In this document: positions 10,567 to 18,894 of the stretch, in pieces | Layout: each line of letters starts with the position of its first letter | Position numbering within the stretch: the first letter of the stretch is position 1 | Source of the DNA: an uncultured bacterium | GTDB lineage: Bacteria; Bacillota; Clostridia; Lachnospirales; Lachnospiraceae | DNA: 64,000 nt | Direction: 5' to 3' | Assembly (NCBI GenBank): GCA_947073545.1 | Contig: CAMTMP010000014.1 | Location: forward strand, 1-64,000 | The notes under the pieces: model-generated | Seen by the model: only the letters and a program-made list of their open reading frames with translations | Database searches by the model: none | What the model was told of the DNA's origin: nothing | Position numbers and translations under genes: made by a program

Positions 10567-10615
10567 GTTGGAATTCCCAACTTTCTAGACGTTTGACATT
10601 GGTTTTTTCCAATGT
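10567..10615. promoter_or_regulatory. Candidate DeoR-family operators
   Basis: Two inverted repeats share TTGG/CCAA half-sites. GTTGG-5-CCAAC lies at 10567-10581. ACATTGG-6-CCAATGT lies at 10596-10615 and fills the spacer between the -35 and -10 boxes of the regulator promoter. More half-sites occur at about 10390-10470. DeoR proteins bind repeated sites of this kind, so autoregulation and control of the divergent operon is the simplest reading. Confidence 0.5.
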
Positions 10616-10621
10616 TACAAT
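10593..10621 (+). promoter_or_regulatory. Sigma-A promoter for the DeoR-family regulator
   Basis: TTGACA (10593-10598) and TACAAT (10616-10621) are spaced by 17 bp, 30 bp before the start codon. The spacer itself is an inverted repeat, so a bound repressor would block RNA polymerase. Confidence 0.75.
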
Positions 10622-10650
10622 AAGATCATAAATGACGTGGAGGATCGTGC

Positions 10651-11442
10651 ATGAACAGCAAGTTAGACAAAAGACGCAAAGAAATATTGAACATACTCGC
10701 CAGAGTTCCCATAAGCTCCACCCAGCAGCTCGCCGAGGATACGGGCGTTTCCAACGAAACCATGCGAAAAGATTTGGATGCCCTTGCCGACGAAGGGCTG
10801 ATCGTCAAAGTCCACGGCGGTGTTGCCCTCGCCGGCGGCACTGTCGCTGAAATTCCTTTTGACCTGCGCGCCACACATTATGCGGCGGAAAAGCGGGCCA
10901 TCGCACAAAGCGCGATCCGGCTGCTTTCCCCGAAGGATATTATCATCTTAGAAAGCTGCACGACAAACTTAGAACTGGCAAAGGAACTGGTGACGCTCCC
11001 CGATTTACTGGAAACCCTGATCATCATCACCAATTCCTTCGCCATCGCCTCCACCTTTGACGGGGGGCGCAAATGTAAAAAAATGTTCTTTCTGGGCGGC
11101 TGGGTACACACCCAGCAGTTTTCCTGCTTAAGTTACCAGACCGTCACCCAGCTAAAAGAATTTCATGTCAACAAAGCCTTCCTAAGCGGCGCAGCGCTAA
11201 GTGAAAACTATATCGTAACCGGGTATTACGACGAGGACGTGGCATTTCAGCGGGCTATGCTGGAAGCGGCGCAGAAATCCATCCTGATGATAGACCACAG
11301 TAAATTTGACCAGGCCGCCGTCTTCTCCGTTGCGCCGCTTGCCGACTTCGATTACCTGATTACCGACAAAGAGCTGTCAACGGACACGCTCGATTACGTG
11401 GATGCCCATCATATCACCTATATCAGATCCGGGGCACATTAG
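10651..11442 (+). CDS. DeoR/GlpR-family transcriptional regulator
   Basis: A 263-residue repressor. The N-terminal winged helix-turn-helix (residues 5-57, ILNILARVPISSTQQLAEDTGVSNETMRKDL) is the DeoR signature. The C-terminal DeoRC sugar-phosphate-sensing domain follows (about 75-235), with SCTTNLELAKEL, GGWVHTQQFSCL and DHSKFDQAAVF segments. DeoR-type sensors normally bind phosphorylated sugars. The divergent nucleoside cluster includes a sugar isomerase/phosphatase, so its effector may be a pentose phosphate or related intermediate. GGAGG lies 7 nt before the ATG. Confidence 0.92.
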   Translation: MNSKLDKRRKEILNILARVPISSTQQLAEDTGVSNETMRKDLDALADEGLIVKVHGGVALAGGTVAEIPFDLRATHYAAEKRAIAQSAIRLLSPKDIIILESCTTNLELAKELVTLPDLLETLIIITNSFAIASTFDGGRKCKKMFFLGGWVHTQQFSCLSYQTVTQLKEFHVNKAFLSGAALSENYIVTGYYDEDVAFQRAMLEAAQKSILMIDHSKFDQAAVFSVAPLADFDYLITDKELSTDTLDYVDAHHITYIRSGAH

Positions 11443-11469
11443 CGCCGTTTCTTCTATAAGCAAAACTCT

Positions 11470-11506
11470 GCCGGAAGCAGGTCTGCACACCTCTTCCGGC
11501 TTTTAG
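11470..11506 (+). terminator. Intrinsic terminator of the DeoR gene
   Basis: GCCGGAAG (11470-11477) and CTTCCGGC (11493-11500) form an 8-bp GC-rich stem followed by TTTTAG. It lies in the 77-bp gap between convergent genes. The 10-mer GTTTACATAA follows at 11506-11515. Confidence 0.75.
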
Positions 11507-11519
11507 TTTACATAATAAT

Positions 11520-11813
11520 CTATTCCTCCACAGGCTTAAATCTCTTGAATACCTTTTCCTCACTGCAGACATGCTTGGAACCGTCCAGCTCCGTTATGAT
11601 ATAATCCCCCTCCGCAATAAATGTCTTGCCTCGCTTATGCAGGATGTAGGGACATACAATCGCACCGTTTTCCTTCTTGATCTGCACGAGGGAATCCGTG
11701 ACAAACCAGCCTCTTGTCACCACGTCAGTCCACAGTTCCACGCCGTCCTCCATGCCTTTTCCCACCTCATATTTTTTAACATCGACCTCGAGGGCCACTC
11801 GCAGACATTTCAT
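11520..11813 (-). CDS. Small hypothetical protein (phage-like EGDYII motif)
   Basis: A 97-residue soluble protein that I cannot assign. The C-terminal segment IAEGDYIITELDGSKHVCSEEKVFKRF resembles a motif (GDYIIxGxxGExYPCxPxIFEKTY) common in small phage-associated proteins. No phage genes surround it. The RBS GGAGGAAG is strong. The 18 bases covering its RBS and start are identical to those of the unrelated gene at 29401-30018. Confidence 0.7.
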   Translation of the reverse strand: MKCLRVALEVDVKKYEVGKGMEDGVELWTDVVTRGWFVTDSLVQIKKENGAIVCPYILHKRGKTFIAEGDYIITELDGSKHVCSEEKVFKRFKPVEE

Positions 11814-11875
11814 AATATCACTTCCTCCTTTCGTCTGTCGCCGGAGTCCCGGCCTGTTTATACACCGCCAAAGAT

Positions 11876-12484
11876 TTACGCCAACGCTTCCCTGAGGGCC
11901 TTTAGCAGCTCCTCATAAGTCTCGTAAGCGGGAATCTCCGGATAGTCCTTTTTGATCTGCTCCGTACTTCTAAATAAAAATCCTGCTTTTCCCGCCTGAA
12001 TCATCGCCAGATCATTATGACTGTCCCCGGCCGCAATCGTCTCATAGCCGATGGACTGCAGCGCCTTCACCGTGGTAAGTTTGGAGTCTTTGACACGCAT
12101 CTTATACCCGGTAATCGCACCGTCAGGCGCCACCTCAAGGGAATTGCAAAAAATCGTCGGCCACCCCAGCTTCTCCATCAGCGGCCCCGCAAACTGAGTA
12201 AAAGTATCGCTGATAATGATAACCTGCGTCATCCGCTTCAGCTCGTCCAAAAACGCCTTCGCACCCGGCAGCGGATCTATCTTCGAGATCGTCTTCTGAA
12301 TCTCCTTAAGCCCCAGTCCGTGCTGTCGCAAAATGCCAAGCCGCCAGTTCATCAGCTTGTCATAGTCAGGCTCGTCCCTGGTCGTTCTGGTAAGCTCCGG
12401 AATACCGCTCTCCTTCGCAAAAGCAATCCAGATCTCCGGCACCAGCACACCCTCCAGATCCAGACAAACAATATGCATACCCAT
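11876..12484 (-). CDS. thrH: ThrH-like phosphoserine phosphatase/homoserine phosphotransferase
   Basis: A 202-residue HAD-superfamily protein matching ThrH throughout. It has the nucleophile region CLDLEGVLVPEIW (Asp9, with Glu11 in place of the usual second Asp, as in ThrH), ISDTFTQFAGPLMEKLGWP and AAGDSHNDLAMI. ThrH dephosphorylates phosphoserine and can transfer the phosphate to homoserine, linking serine and threonine synthesis. The ATG at 12484 follows GGAGG by 6 nt. The gene appears monocistronic, with a small hairpin (GACGT-gaa-ACGTC) in its leader near 12517-12529. Confidence 0.9.
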   Translation of the reverse strand: MGMHIVCLDLEGVLVPEIWIAFAKESGIPELTRTTRDEPDYDKLMNWRLGILRQHGLGLKEIQKTISKIDPLPGAKAFLDELKRMTQVIIISDTFTQFAGPLMEKLGWPTIFCNSLEVAPDGAITGYKMRVKDSKLTTVKALQSIGYETIAAGDSHNDLAMIQAGKAGFLFRSTEQIKKDYPEIPAYETYEELLKALREALA

Positions 12485-12607
12485 GTAATGCCTCCAATTA
12501 ATCTAATATAAGTAAATGACGTGAAACGTCATTCCTGCCACTATTGTACTGTAAAGATACCCCTGCGCGCAACAAGAAGTTTTGTTCTTTCGCCTGCAGC
12601 GCACAGC

Positions 12608-13600
12608 TTACGCCTTCGCTGCCTGCATACTCTCCCGCACAATCAGAAGTTCCACGCTCATTACGTCGTTCATCCGGCCTGTCTTGACTGCCTCTTCCGT
12701 CTCCACGCAGTCTGTCAGCGCCCGCCTTAACTCCTCCTCCTTAAACTTCGCCGCCTGGCTGACATATTTTCCGGCGATAAAACCCTTGAGCCCCACTTTC
12801 TCACCGATACCGCGCGTATCATACCCCTTGTTCTTTAACTCCTTCACCTGCAAAAGCAGATTAAACTGCCTGGCGATCAAAAACAGAATCCGCATGGGCG
12901 GTTCCTTTAATGTCAGCAGATCATAATATAGCTCCATGGCCCGTCTCTGCCTCTTATCTGCAACGGCCTCCACCATGTCAAAGATGCGGCTGCCGATCTG
13001 TCTGACACAGACCGCCTCGATGTCCTGCGCCGTGATCACATCTCGCTCCAGCGCGTAACAGACAAGTTTCTCCACCTCGCCCCGGATGTTTTCCATATCC
13101 GTTCCCGTCTTTTCCAGAAAAAAGTCAAGATCCCGCTGGGTAATCCGCTTGCCGTCCTTCATAAGAAGCTCCGCGACCCAGCGTTTCAGCACACCGTCGT
13201 CGGGCGTTCTGCACTCGATCACACGTCCCTTTGCCGCAGCCGCCTTGTAGAGTTTACTCCGCTTATCGACCTCCGTCTCCACAAACAGGAAATAAGCGCT
13301 GGGCGCAGGGTCCGCCAGATACGCCGCAAGCTCTTCCCCGCCTTTCTTGAAAAAACCGCTGTTCTCTATGACAAGAACCCGTCTCTCGGCAAGAAAAGGC
13401 ATGGTCTGCGCCAGATCAACCACCTCTCCCGGCACGATGCCTTTCCCCTCGAAACAGTTCAGGTTCATAAGATCCCCATCCCCTATCAGGGCCTTCTTCA
13501 CCCTGTCCCTGTACTGTCTGCGCAGATAGGCCTCCTCCCCGCACAAAAGATATACCTGTTTTAAGTTTCCTTCACGGATTTCTTCGTTTAACTTTTTCAT
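12608..13600 (-). CDS. holA: DNA polymerase III delta subunit
   Basis: This 330-residue clamp-loader subunit opens the beta sliding clamp. It starts MKKLNEEIREGNLKQVYLLCGEEAYLRRQY (family core YLLCGEE, residues 17-23), contains the domain II region (EKTGTDMENIRGEVEKLVCYA) and ends in the collar domain (ISRQFNLLLQVKELKNKG-like helices). The normal length is about 340. It is 2 nt downstream of the small ORF at 13603-13776 and shares its promoter. Confidence 0.95.
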   Translation of the reverse strand: MKKLNEEIREGNLKQVYLLCGEEAYLRRQYRDRVKKALIGDGDLMNLNCFEGKGIVPGEVVDLAQTMPFLAERRVLVIENSGFFKKGGEELAAYLADPAPSAYFLFVETEVDKRSKLYKAAAAKGRVIECRTPDDGVLKRWVAELLMKDGKRITQRDLDFFLEKTGTDMENIRGEVEKLVCYALERDVITAQDIEAVCVRQIGSRIFDMVEAVADKRQRRAMELYYDLLTLKEPPMRILFLIARQFNLLLQVKELKNKGYDTRGIGEKVGLKGFIAGKYVSQAAKFKEEELRRALTDCVETEEAVKTGRMNDVMSVELLIVRESMQAAKA

Positions 13601-13602
13601 AA

Positions 13603-13776
13603 CTAATCTTGCAACCCTTTGTTGATTCTCGCCTTTATCTTTTCTATTTTCTTGAAAGCTTCCTCTGTTTTACCGTCTCTTAAAAACTCTTCTACTTCCT
13701 CCCAGTCTTCAAGCTGTACTCTCAGATTGTCCTTCCATTGGTTGTCCGTCATTCCCCTAACTTCTGCTGCCTCCAA
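13603..13776 (-). CDS. Small conserved-looking ORF leading holA
   Basis: A 57-residue ORF starting with TTG at 13776 (GGAGGG 8 nt upstream); an ATG at 13752 would give 49 residues. The protein is highly charged and helical (LEDWEEVEEFLRDGKTEEAF... ending INKGLQD) with no membrane segment. Its stop is separated by 2 nt from the holA ATG, and a consensus promoter sits just upstream, so it is very likely translated. I do not recognise a function. Coupling suggests it sets holA translation or is a small partner protein. Confidence 0.65.
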   Translation of the reverse strand: MEAAEVRGMTDNQWKDNLRVQLEDWEEVEEFLRDGKTEEAFKKIEKIKARINKGLQD

Positions 13777-13815
13777 TCTGTTTTCCCTCCTTCCGGCTGT
13801 CCCATTCTTAAGATG

Positions 13816-13844
13816 ATTATATGTAATGCAGAATAACCGGTCAA
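13816..13844 (-). promoter_or_regulatory. Sigma-A promoter for the small ORF-holA operon
   Basis: On the minus strand TTGACC (13839-13844) and TATAAT (13816-13821) are separated by exactly 17 bp. The start of transcription would be near 13809, about 33 nt before the TTG start codon. Confidence 0.8.
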
Positions 13845-13893
13845 GGTGATTATTTTTAGATTATTACATTTCCGATACTTTTTATCCGGCTGC

Positions 13894-16248
13894 TCATTTG
13901 ATCAGATACGTCTCCAACAGGACGCTCCCACCCCTCACCCGGACCGTCACCGCGCCGCTCTCCGGCGTCTGATAAATCCGACATCCCCTGTCCGTAAGCC
14001 GTTTAAGCGTCTCTTTGTGTGGATGTCCGTAGGAATTATCCCGCCCCGCAGAAATGAGCGCAATCCGGGGATTTGTAAGCTCCAGAAACGGCTCCTTTGT
14101 GGCGTTTTGGGAACCGTGATGGGCTGCTTTCAGCAGGGTAAGGGGCTGCGGAACAATTCCCGCGCCATCTCCCATATGGGAAAGCCTCTCTGTCGCCATC
14201 ATTTCCCCCTCCCCTTCCAGATCTCCCGTAAAGAGCGCGGAAAAGTTTTCATAGGTCAGATACAGAACCATGGAACAGGCATTTGCACTTTGGTTTACAT
14301 AATTTTCGTTCGGATGCACACAGGTTAACATAACTTTCCCGCTCTCCAACCGATCCCCCGCATGGAGATACCTGACAGGCACACTTGCATCCGCCGCCAG
14401 TTCCTCCAGCCCATGATAGGCTTCGTCTCTGCTCTCTTTCCCTACGTCCGGTAAGAACAGACAGCCAATCTCTATCCCCGTCTCCCTGTAATCCCGGAGC
14501 ATTCCCTCAATACCGCTTATGTGATCCGCATCCGAATGGGTGACAAACACTGCATTCAGCCTGCTTACACCCCGGTACTTTAGAAACGGCACGATCTGAT
14601 ATGTCTCCACTTCTTTCCTGTCGGAGCTTCCGCCGTCAATGAGATAGTGCCCTCCCGCACCGTCCGCCAGATAAATACAGTCTCCCTGCCCGATATCCAG
14701 CATGGTAATCTCAAAGCTCTGCGGCATCCGAAAGCCCAGAAGGATCACCGCACCGATAACCGCGCACCAGAAATATCCCTTGCTTCTTTTTTCCGCCTTT
14801 CCCGCAAAGAAAACCGCCGCCGTCAGAAGCGCCGGATATAGCGCAGTCTGCCAGTTCTCCGGCCTTCCCGCCACCCACCGTCTTCCGGGCAGTCTCAGGC
14901 AAAATGCAGCACATTTTTCGTAAAAAGCCAATATCCAGATAGCGGGAAAGGCCGCCAGACGCCCAAGCGGCAGCAGACATGCCGACGCCCCCAAAACAAC
15001 AATACCGCTCATCAGAAGCGCTCCCATGCAGGGAATCACGATCAGATTTAAGAGCACGGAGTAAGGCGGAAATTCGTAATAAAAGCACAGATACACGGGC
15101 AGGGTGCAGAGGGAAATCCAGCCTCCCGTGAACACTGCTTTTAAAAGACGGTTTCCCACAGAAAAACGGCCGGGTCCCTCGGGAAATTGCCTCACAACCG
15201 TCGGCAGCAGTCCGATGCCGCATACCGCGGCGAAAGAGAAGAGAAAACCGCTCTGCGTCAGATAAAGCGGCTGTTCGACAAGTATCAGAAGCGCGGCCGC
15301 CGTCATGGCCGTCAGCAAGTCGTAGGTCCGGCCGCATAAGTCCGCGCACAATTTCATCCCGAACATGATAAATGCCCTGACAATGGATATCCCCATGCCC
15401 GTCATCGTCCCGTAGCAGTACATCAACGCAAGCGTCAATATGATGTTGACTGCTTTGGGGACATGCATTCGCCGTAACATCCCGTGAAACCCCATTCCCA
15501 AAATGGAGAGATGAAGGCCGCTAATTGCTAAAATATGTATGATGCCGTTTTGCCTGTACAGGCTTTTGACCTCTCCGTCCAGCATGGCTTTCTCCCCCAG
15601 GAGCATAGCCCGCATGACGGATGCCTCCTTTTGGGGGTAACAGGCGCCCAGAAGAAACGACAGGTATTCCCGACAGCGGTACAATCCTTCCCGGAAAACC
15701 GAAAAATCCCCGCTCTGCGCCAGACAGGAGGCTCTCATCAGTCTGCCCTGCTGCCCCGTCACGCGATAATAATTCGCCGCGTCAAACTCGCCGGGATTGG
15801 TGGCCTGCGAAAACGGACGCAGCTTCCCCTCCACCAGCACAAGACTACCCATGGCGGGATTCTCCTCTCCCCCAAGATAGCATAATAACCCCGTGATCTC
15901 CTCCGCGTTCTCCAGACAAAGACGCTCCCTGTTTTCTTTTAAAAATTTTTTTGTCTTCTTTACGGAATCTGCAGCGATCGAATTGGAAAAAGCTGTGTCA
16001 GAATCTGCTAAGATTTGTTTCAGAACGGATCTTTGATCCGATTTTAAAATGATGACCTGCTCTAATACGACTGCCAGAACTTCCTCCGATCCGGAAATTC
16101 TGTGCTCCTTCCACTCCACACGTCCTACGACAGCGACAGTTTCTTTGTCGAGCGCACCATAATCCGGCGGATTATGTGGAATCAGGTTTATCCCAAGAAG
16201 CAGAACCATCACAAATGCCAGTCCGAACAGGCATAGTGGTCTGCGCAT
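13894..16248 (-). CDS. comEC: DNA-uptake channel protein ComEC/Rec2
   Basis: A 784-residue polytopic membrane protein that conducts single-stranded DNA into the cytoplasm during transformation. The N-terminal DUF4131 region is at about 1-200. The Competence domain with many membrane helices spans about 210-480 and includes HILAISGLHLSILGMGFHG. The C-terminal metallo-beta-lactamase-like domain spans about 510-784, with VTHSDADHISG, LKAAHHGSQNAT and RDNSYGHPHKETL. All three domains are intact. AGGAGGATAAAC precedes the ATG. It is the last gene of the comEA - response regulator - kinase - GerMN - comEC series. One copy of the 10-mer GTTTACATAA lies inside it (14293). Confidence 0.95.
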   Translation of the reverse strand: MRRPLCLFGLAFVMVLLLGINLIPHNPPDYGALDKETVAVVGRVEWKEHRISGSEEVLAVVLEQVIILKSDQRSVLKQILADSDTAFSNSIAADSVKKTKKFLKENRERLCLENAEEITGLLCYLGGEENPAMGSLVLVEGKLRPFSQATNPGEFDAANYYRVTGQQGRLMRASCLAQSGDFSVFREGLYRCREYLSFLLGACYPQKEASVMRAMLLGEKAMLDGEVKSLYRQNGIIHILAISGLHLSILGMGFHGMLRRMHVPKAVNIILTLALMYCYGTMTGMGISIVRAFIMFGMKLCADLCGRTYDLLTAMTAAALLILVEQPLYLTQSGFLFSFAAVCGIGLLPTVVRQFPEGPGRFSVGNRLLKAVFTGGWISLCTLPVYLCFYYEFPPYSVLLNLIVIPCMGALLMSGIVVLGASACLLPLGRLAAFPAIWILAFYEKCAAFCLRLPGRRWVAGRPENWQTALYPALLTAAVFFAGKAEKRSKGYFWCAVIGAVILLGFRMPQSFEITMLDIGQGDCIYLADGAGGHYLIDGGSSDRKEVETYQIVPFLKYRGVSRLNAVFVTHSDADHISGIEGMLRDYRETGIEIGCLFLPDVGKESRDEAYHGLEELAADASVPVRYLHAGDRLESGKVMLTCVHPNENYVNQSANACSMVLYLTYENFSALFTGDLEGEGEMMATERLSHMGDGAGIVPQPLTLLKAAHHGSQNATKEPFLELTNPRIALISAGRDNSYGHPHKETLKRLTDRGCRIYQTPESGAVTVRVRGGSVLLETYLIK

Positions 16249-16278
16249 GTTTATCCTCCTTACTCTTCTGTTCTATAA

Positions 16279-16391
16279 GTTTACATAATTCTTCCCATCC
16301 TCTGCCCCTCTATCGTCTGTACCGCTTTTCGCTCACACGCTTTCCTTGGTTTACATAAATATTCTACCGTCCGATTTATTAGTTTACATAA
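16279..16391. repeat. Three copies of the 10-mer GTTTACATAA between comEC and the GerMN gene
   Basis: Exact copies occur at 16279-16288, 16349-16358 and 16382-16391 in the 150-bp gap. Two more are in the GerMN gene (16609, 17218) and one in comEC (14293). No extended consensus surrounds the 10-mer. The other exact copies in the window are at 11506, 29025 and 46026 (same orientation) and 48078 and 59698 (reverse orientation). Confidence 0.9.
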
Positions 16392-16398
16392 CGCATAG

Positions 16399-17340
16399 TC
16401 ACTGCACGCTCCCCGCATCCAATATATCCAGATTCCTCTCAAACACATTGTTCAGACTCATATTTTCCCGATATGAAATATTGGACTCCCCATTGACGGC
16501 AATCTGCACCCGGTTCACATTGGACAGCTCCACCAGAGAGTTGGTGATGGAATAAATGGTTACATCGGAGGATACGTTGTAGGGCTGGCTTAAAAAATCA
16601 TTGTTTAAGTTTACATAACACGTACCATCCTTCACCGTAACGCTGACAATCTTTGTGGCCGGATTGACGGTCGGATACGCCCCATCCGTCATCGGTCCCT
16701 GCACCAGCTTCTCCACCACCAGCTTTTCCAGAGAAATATTGCTGTTATACACCACGTTGCGGCGGTTCTCCTCCACCAGACTTTCCCCCGTCTCATTGGC
16801 GAAGTAGAGCTTTAAGTCCACTTTTTCGTAAGCATTGATCTCATTGCCTGCATTTTCGATAAAGGTATCGGCCGCCATCACGCCCACGGCAGTTCCCACC
16901 GCGTCCATAAGCTGTTCCCCCTCCACCGTAAAAGCCATGCGCTCTACACCCGGAAGCTGTGTCATCGTTCTCACAATGGACGCCCGCGCAAGAATCTCCC
17001 TCGTCCCCCGCAGCTCCTTGTATTTCTCATCAAAATCAAGCGTAAGCAGGCCGTTTTCCAGCGTATGACTCTCCACCGAAATTTCTTTGGAAAGAAGCGT
17101 CTGGTAATCCATTTTTTCTGAAATATGGGAAAGCTGTTCCAGCAGCTCTTCCAGCAGCGCTTCCCCATCCGAGGTTTCACTCACATACTCCCGCGCTACG
17201 ATTTTTGTCTCTTCATTGTTTACATAATATATGTTATATACGGTTCCGTCCTGTTTCTCATGCCTGCCTGCACAAGCCGTACACAGAAGCAGTCCCATGA
17301 TCAAAACAGCAAAGACAGCGAAATGTCCCGTCTTTTTCAT
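16399..17340 (-). CDS. GerMN-domain lipoprotein
   Basis: A 313-residue exported protein. An N-terminal signal with a lipobox-like end (LLLCTAC, Cys23) is followed by two tandem GerMN domains, about residues 40-165 and 195-300; the second contains ATKIVSVTVKDGTCYVNLNND. GerM of Bacillus is a sporulation and germination lipoprotein that helps hold the SpoIIIAH-SpoIIQ complex; other GerMN proteins follow WalK-type kinases in Clostridia. TAAGGAGG precedes the ATG. It lies 51 bp downstream of the histidine kinase gene and 150 bp upstream of comEC. Confidence 0.87.
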   Translation of the reverse strand: MKKTGHFAVFAVLIMGLLLCTACAGRHEKQDGTVYNIYYVNNEETKIVAREYVSETSDGEALLEELLEQLSHISEKMDYQTLLSKEISVESHTLENGLLTLDFDEKYKELRGTREILARASIVRTMTQLPGVERMAFTVEGEQLMDAVGTAVGVMAADTFIENAGNEINAYEKVDLKLYFANETGESLVEENRRNVVYNSNISLEKLVVEKLVQGPMTDGAYPTVNPATKIVSVTVKDGTCYVNLNNDFLSQPYNVSSDVTIYSITNSLVELSNVNRVQIAVNGESNISYRENMSLNNVFERNLDILDAGSVQ

Positions 17341-17391
17341 ATCAGTCTTACCTCCTTACACCGCGCCGGAAACAACTCCGTCTCTTTCCGT

Positions 17392-18894
17392 CTACACCGC
17401 AATGTACTTCAAAGGGATTTTCACCGTAAAATCGGTTCCCTCCCCCTCGATGCTCGCCACCTTAATCGAACCTCTGTGCATGAGAATTGCGCTCCTCGTA
17501 ATAGCAAGTCCAAGCCCTGTTCCACCGATCTCTCTGGATCTGGACTTATCCACACGGTAGAATCTCTCATAAATATGCTCCAGCGCGTCCTCCGGAATGC
17601 CTACGCCGGAATCCTCCACCTGCACCGTAAAAAACTGGTGATCGGCATCCAGCGTCACCTTCACGAACCCGTGCTCCTTGTTATATTTAATCGCGTTCTC
17701 CACAAGGTTAGACAATGCCAGCGTGAGCTTGACCTCGTCCACCGCCGCCGTCACGGGCCGCAGGCTCTCATAGACAAGCTGCACATCCCTGCGCTTGGCG
17801 ATGGGCCGCAGCCGCCTCATAATCAGCTCCACAAGCGCGTTGATATCCACCTCGGAAATGTTCAGGTCAGCCGATTTCCTGTCCATCTTAACAAGGGAGA
17901 GCAGATCGTTTATGATCTTGTCCTCCCGCTCGATTTCGGCGGCAATATCGGACATAAACTCCTGATAAACCTCCAGCGGCACGTCATTTTGGGTAATCAG
18001 GGAATCCGCCAGCACTTTCATGGAGGTGATCGGCGTCCGAAGCTCATGGGACACGTTCGAAACAAACTCCTGCCTCGAATCATCCAGCATCTTCATACGC
18101 CCAAGCACCCGGTTAAAAGCGTCGCCGATATGCTCCGTCTCCAGACAGTCCGTCACGGAAATGGGATCGTTGGTATATCCCTCCTGCACCTGGTCAAGCG
18201 CCCGTATCATCTTTTTAAAGGGAGAAAAGAGGAACTTGGAGACCAGAAGTGTCACAACGAAAATCAGCACGCCGACAATCGACATAATGATCACCGCCTG
18301 ACGGTTCAGGATATCCATGGTAGCGATAATATTGTCGTTGGATGCGCTCACAAGCATAATGCCCCGCACCAGCTCGATGCGTTCCCCCGCTCCCACCGGC
18401 AGATCCGCCGCAAGCGTCTCCGTAATAGGTATGGTCATCTCAATATAGCCGTTTTCCCTGTCGTACTTGTTGGCGCTCTCGCCCCGAAGACAGCGGATGA
18501 CCTCCTCCGAAATAATCGTTTTTCCCTCACTGATGCCATAGGTGTCCTTCACAATCCGGAGATTTGCATCGATCACGAGCACGCGGCCGTCATACAGATT
18601 CGAAAGCTGCTCAAGCTCTGCATTGATGACCTCGGAGGAAGTATCCTGCAGGTAATGATAAGTAATCAGGTGATTGGCCAGAATCCTGACTTGGGTGGAA
18701 ATGTCAGAAGTTCTGACATTTACCGCCCGCCGTTCATAGTTTTGCAGGATCGCATAGCGCATGATAAAGCACGGAATCAGCCCGACAATGAGCAGAATCA
18801 GGAAAATACGCCCCTTCAGGCTCCTCAAGAATGGAATTTTACGTAATTGTATATTAAGCAAAGTAGTATCCAACGCCCCACTTCGTCCGCACAT
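17392..18894 (-). CDS. Sensor histidine kinase (WalK-like)
   Basis: A 500-residue membrane kinase. A membrane helix (FLILLIVGLIPCFIM, about 29-43) is followed by an extracellular sensor loop, a second helix (about 195-215), HAMP, HisKA with the phospho-acceptor in NVSHELRTPITS, and HATPase_c with NLVENAIKYN, DSGVGIPED and GTGLGLAI. It overlaps the response regulator gene by 41 bp. ATG at 18894 has GGAGAG 7 nt upstream, but a TTG at 18861 would shorten the protein by 11 residues and fits the usual gene overlap better. It lacks the cytoplasmic PAS domain of Bacillus WalK. Confidence 0.92.
   Translation of the reverse strand: MCGRSGALDTTLLNIQLRKIPFLRSLKGRIFLILLIVGLIPCFIMRYAILQNYERRAVNVRTSDISTQVRILANHLITYHYLQDTSSEVINAELEQLSNLYDGRVLVIDANLRIVKDTYGISEGKTIISEEVIRCLRGESANKYDRENGYIEMTIPITETLAADLPVGAGERIELVRGIMLVSASNDNIIATMDILNRQAVIIMSIVGVLIFVVTLLVSKFLFSPFKKMIRALDQVQEGYTNDPISVTDCLETEHIGDAFNRVLGRMKMLDDSRQEFVSNVSHELRTPITSMKVLADSLITQNDVPLEVYQEFMSDIAAEIEREDKIINDLLSLVKMDRKSADLNISEVDINALVELIMRRLRPIAKRRDVQLVYESLRPVTAAVDEVKLTLALSNLVENAIKYNKEHGFVKVTLDADHQFFTVQVEDSGVGIPEDALEHIYERFYRVDKSRSREIGGTGLGLAITRSAILMHRGSIKVASIEGEGTDFTVKIPLKYIAV

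Noticed and set aside
11520-11813. Prophage remnant
   Set aside because: The protein has a phage-like motif, but no other phage genes, integrase or attachment repeats are nearby.
17125-18846. A 573-codon open frame on the plus strand opposite the histidine kinase
   Set aside because: It is antiparallel to a complete kinase with all motifs and has low-complexity His/Arg/Leu composition, no RBS and no recognisable domain; the kinase's codon bias explains it.
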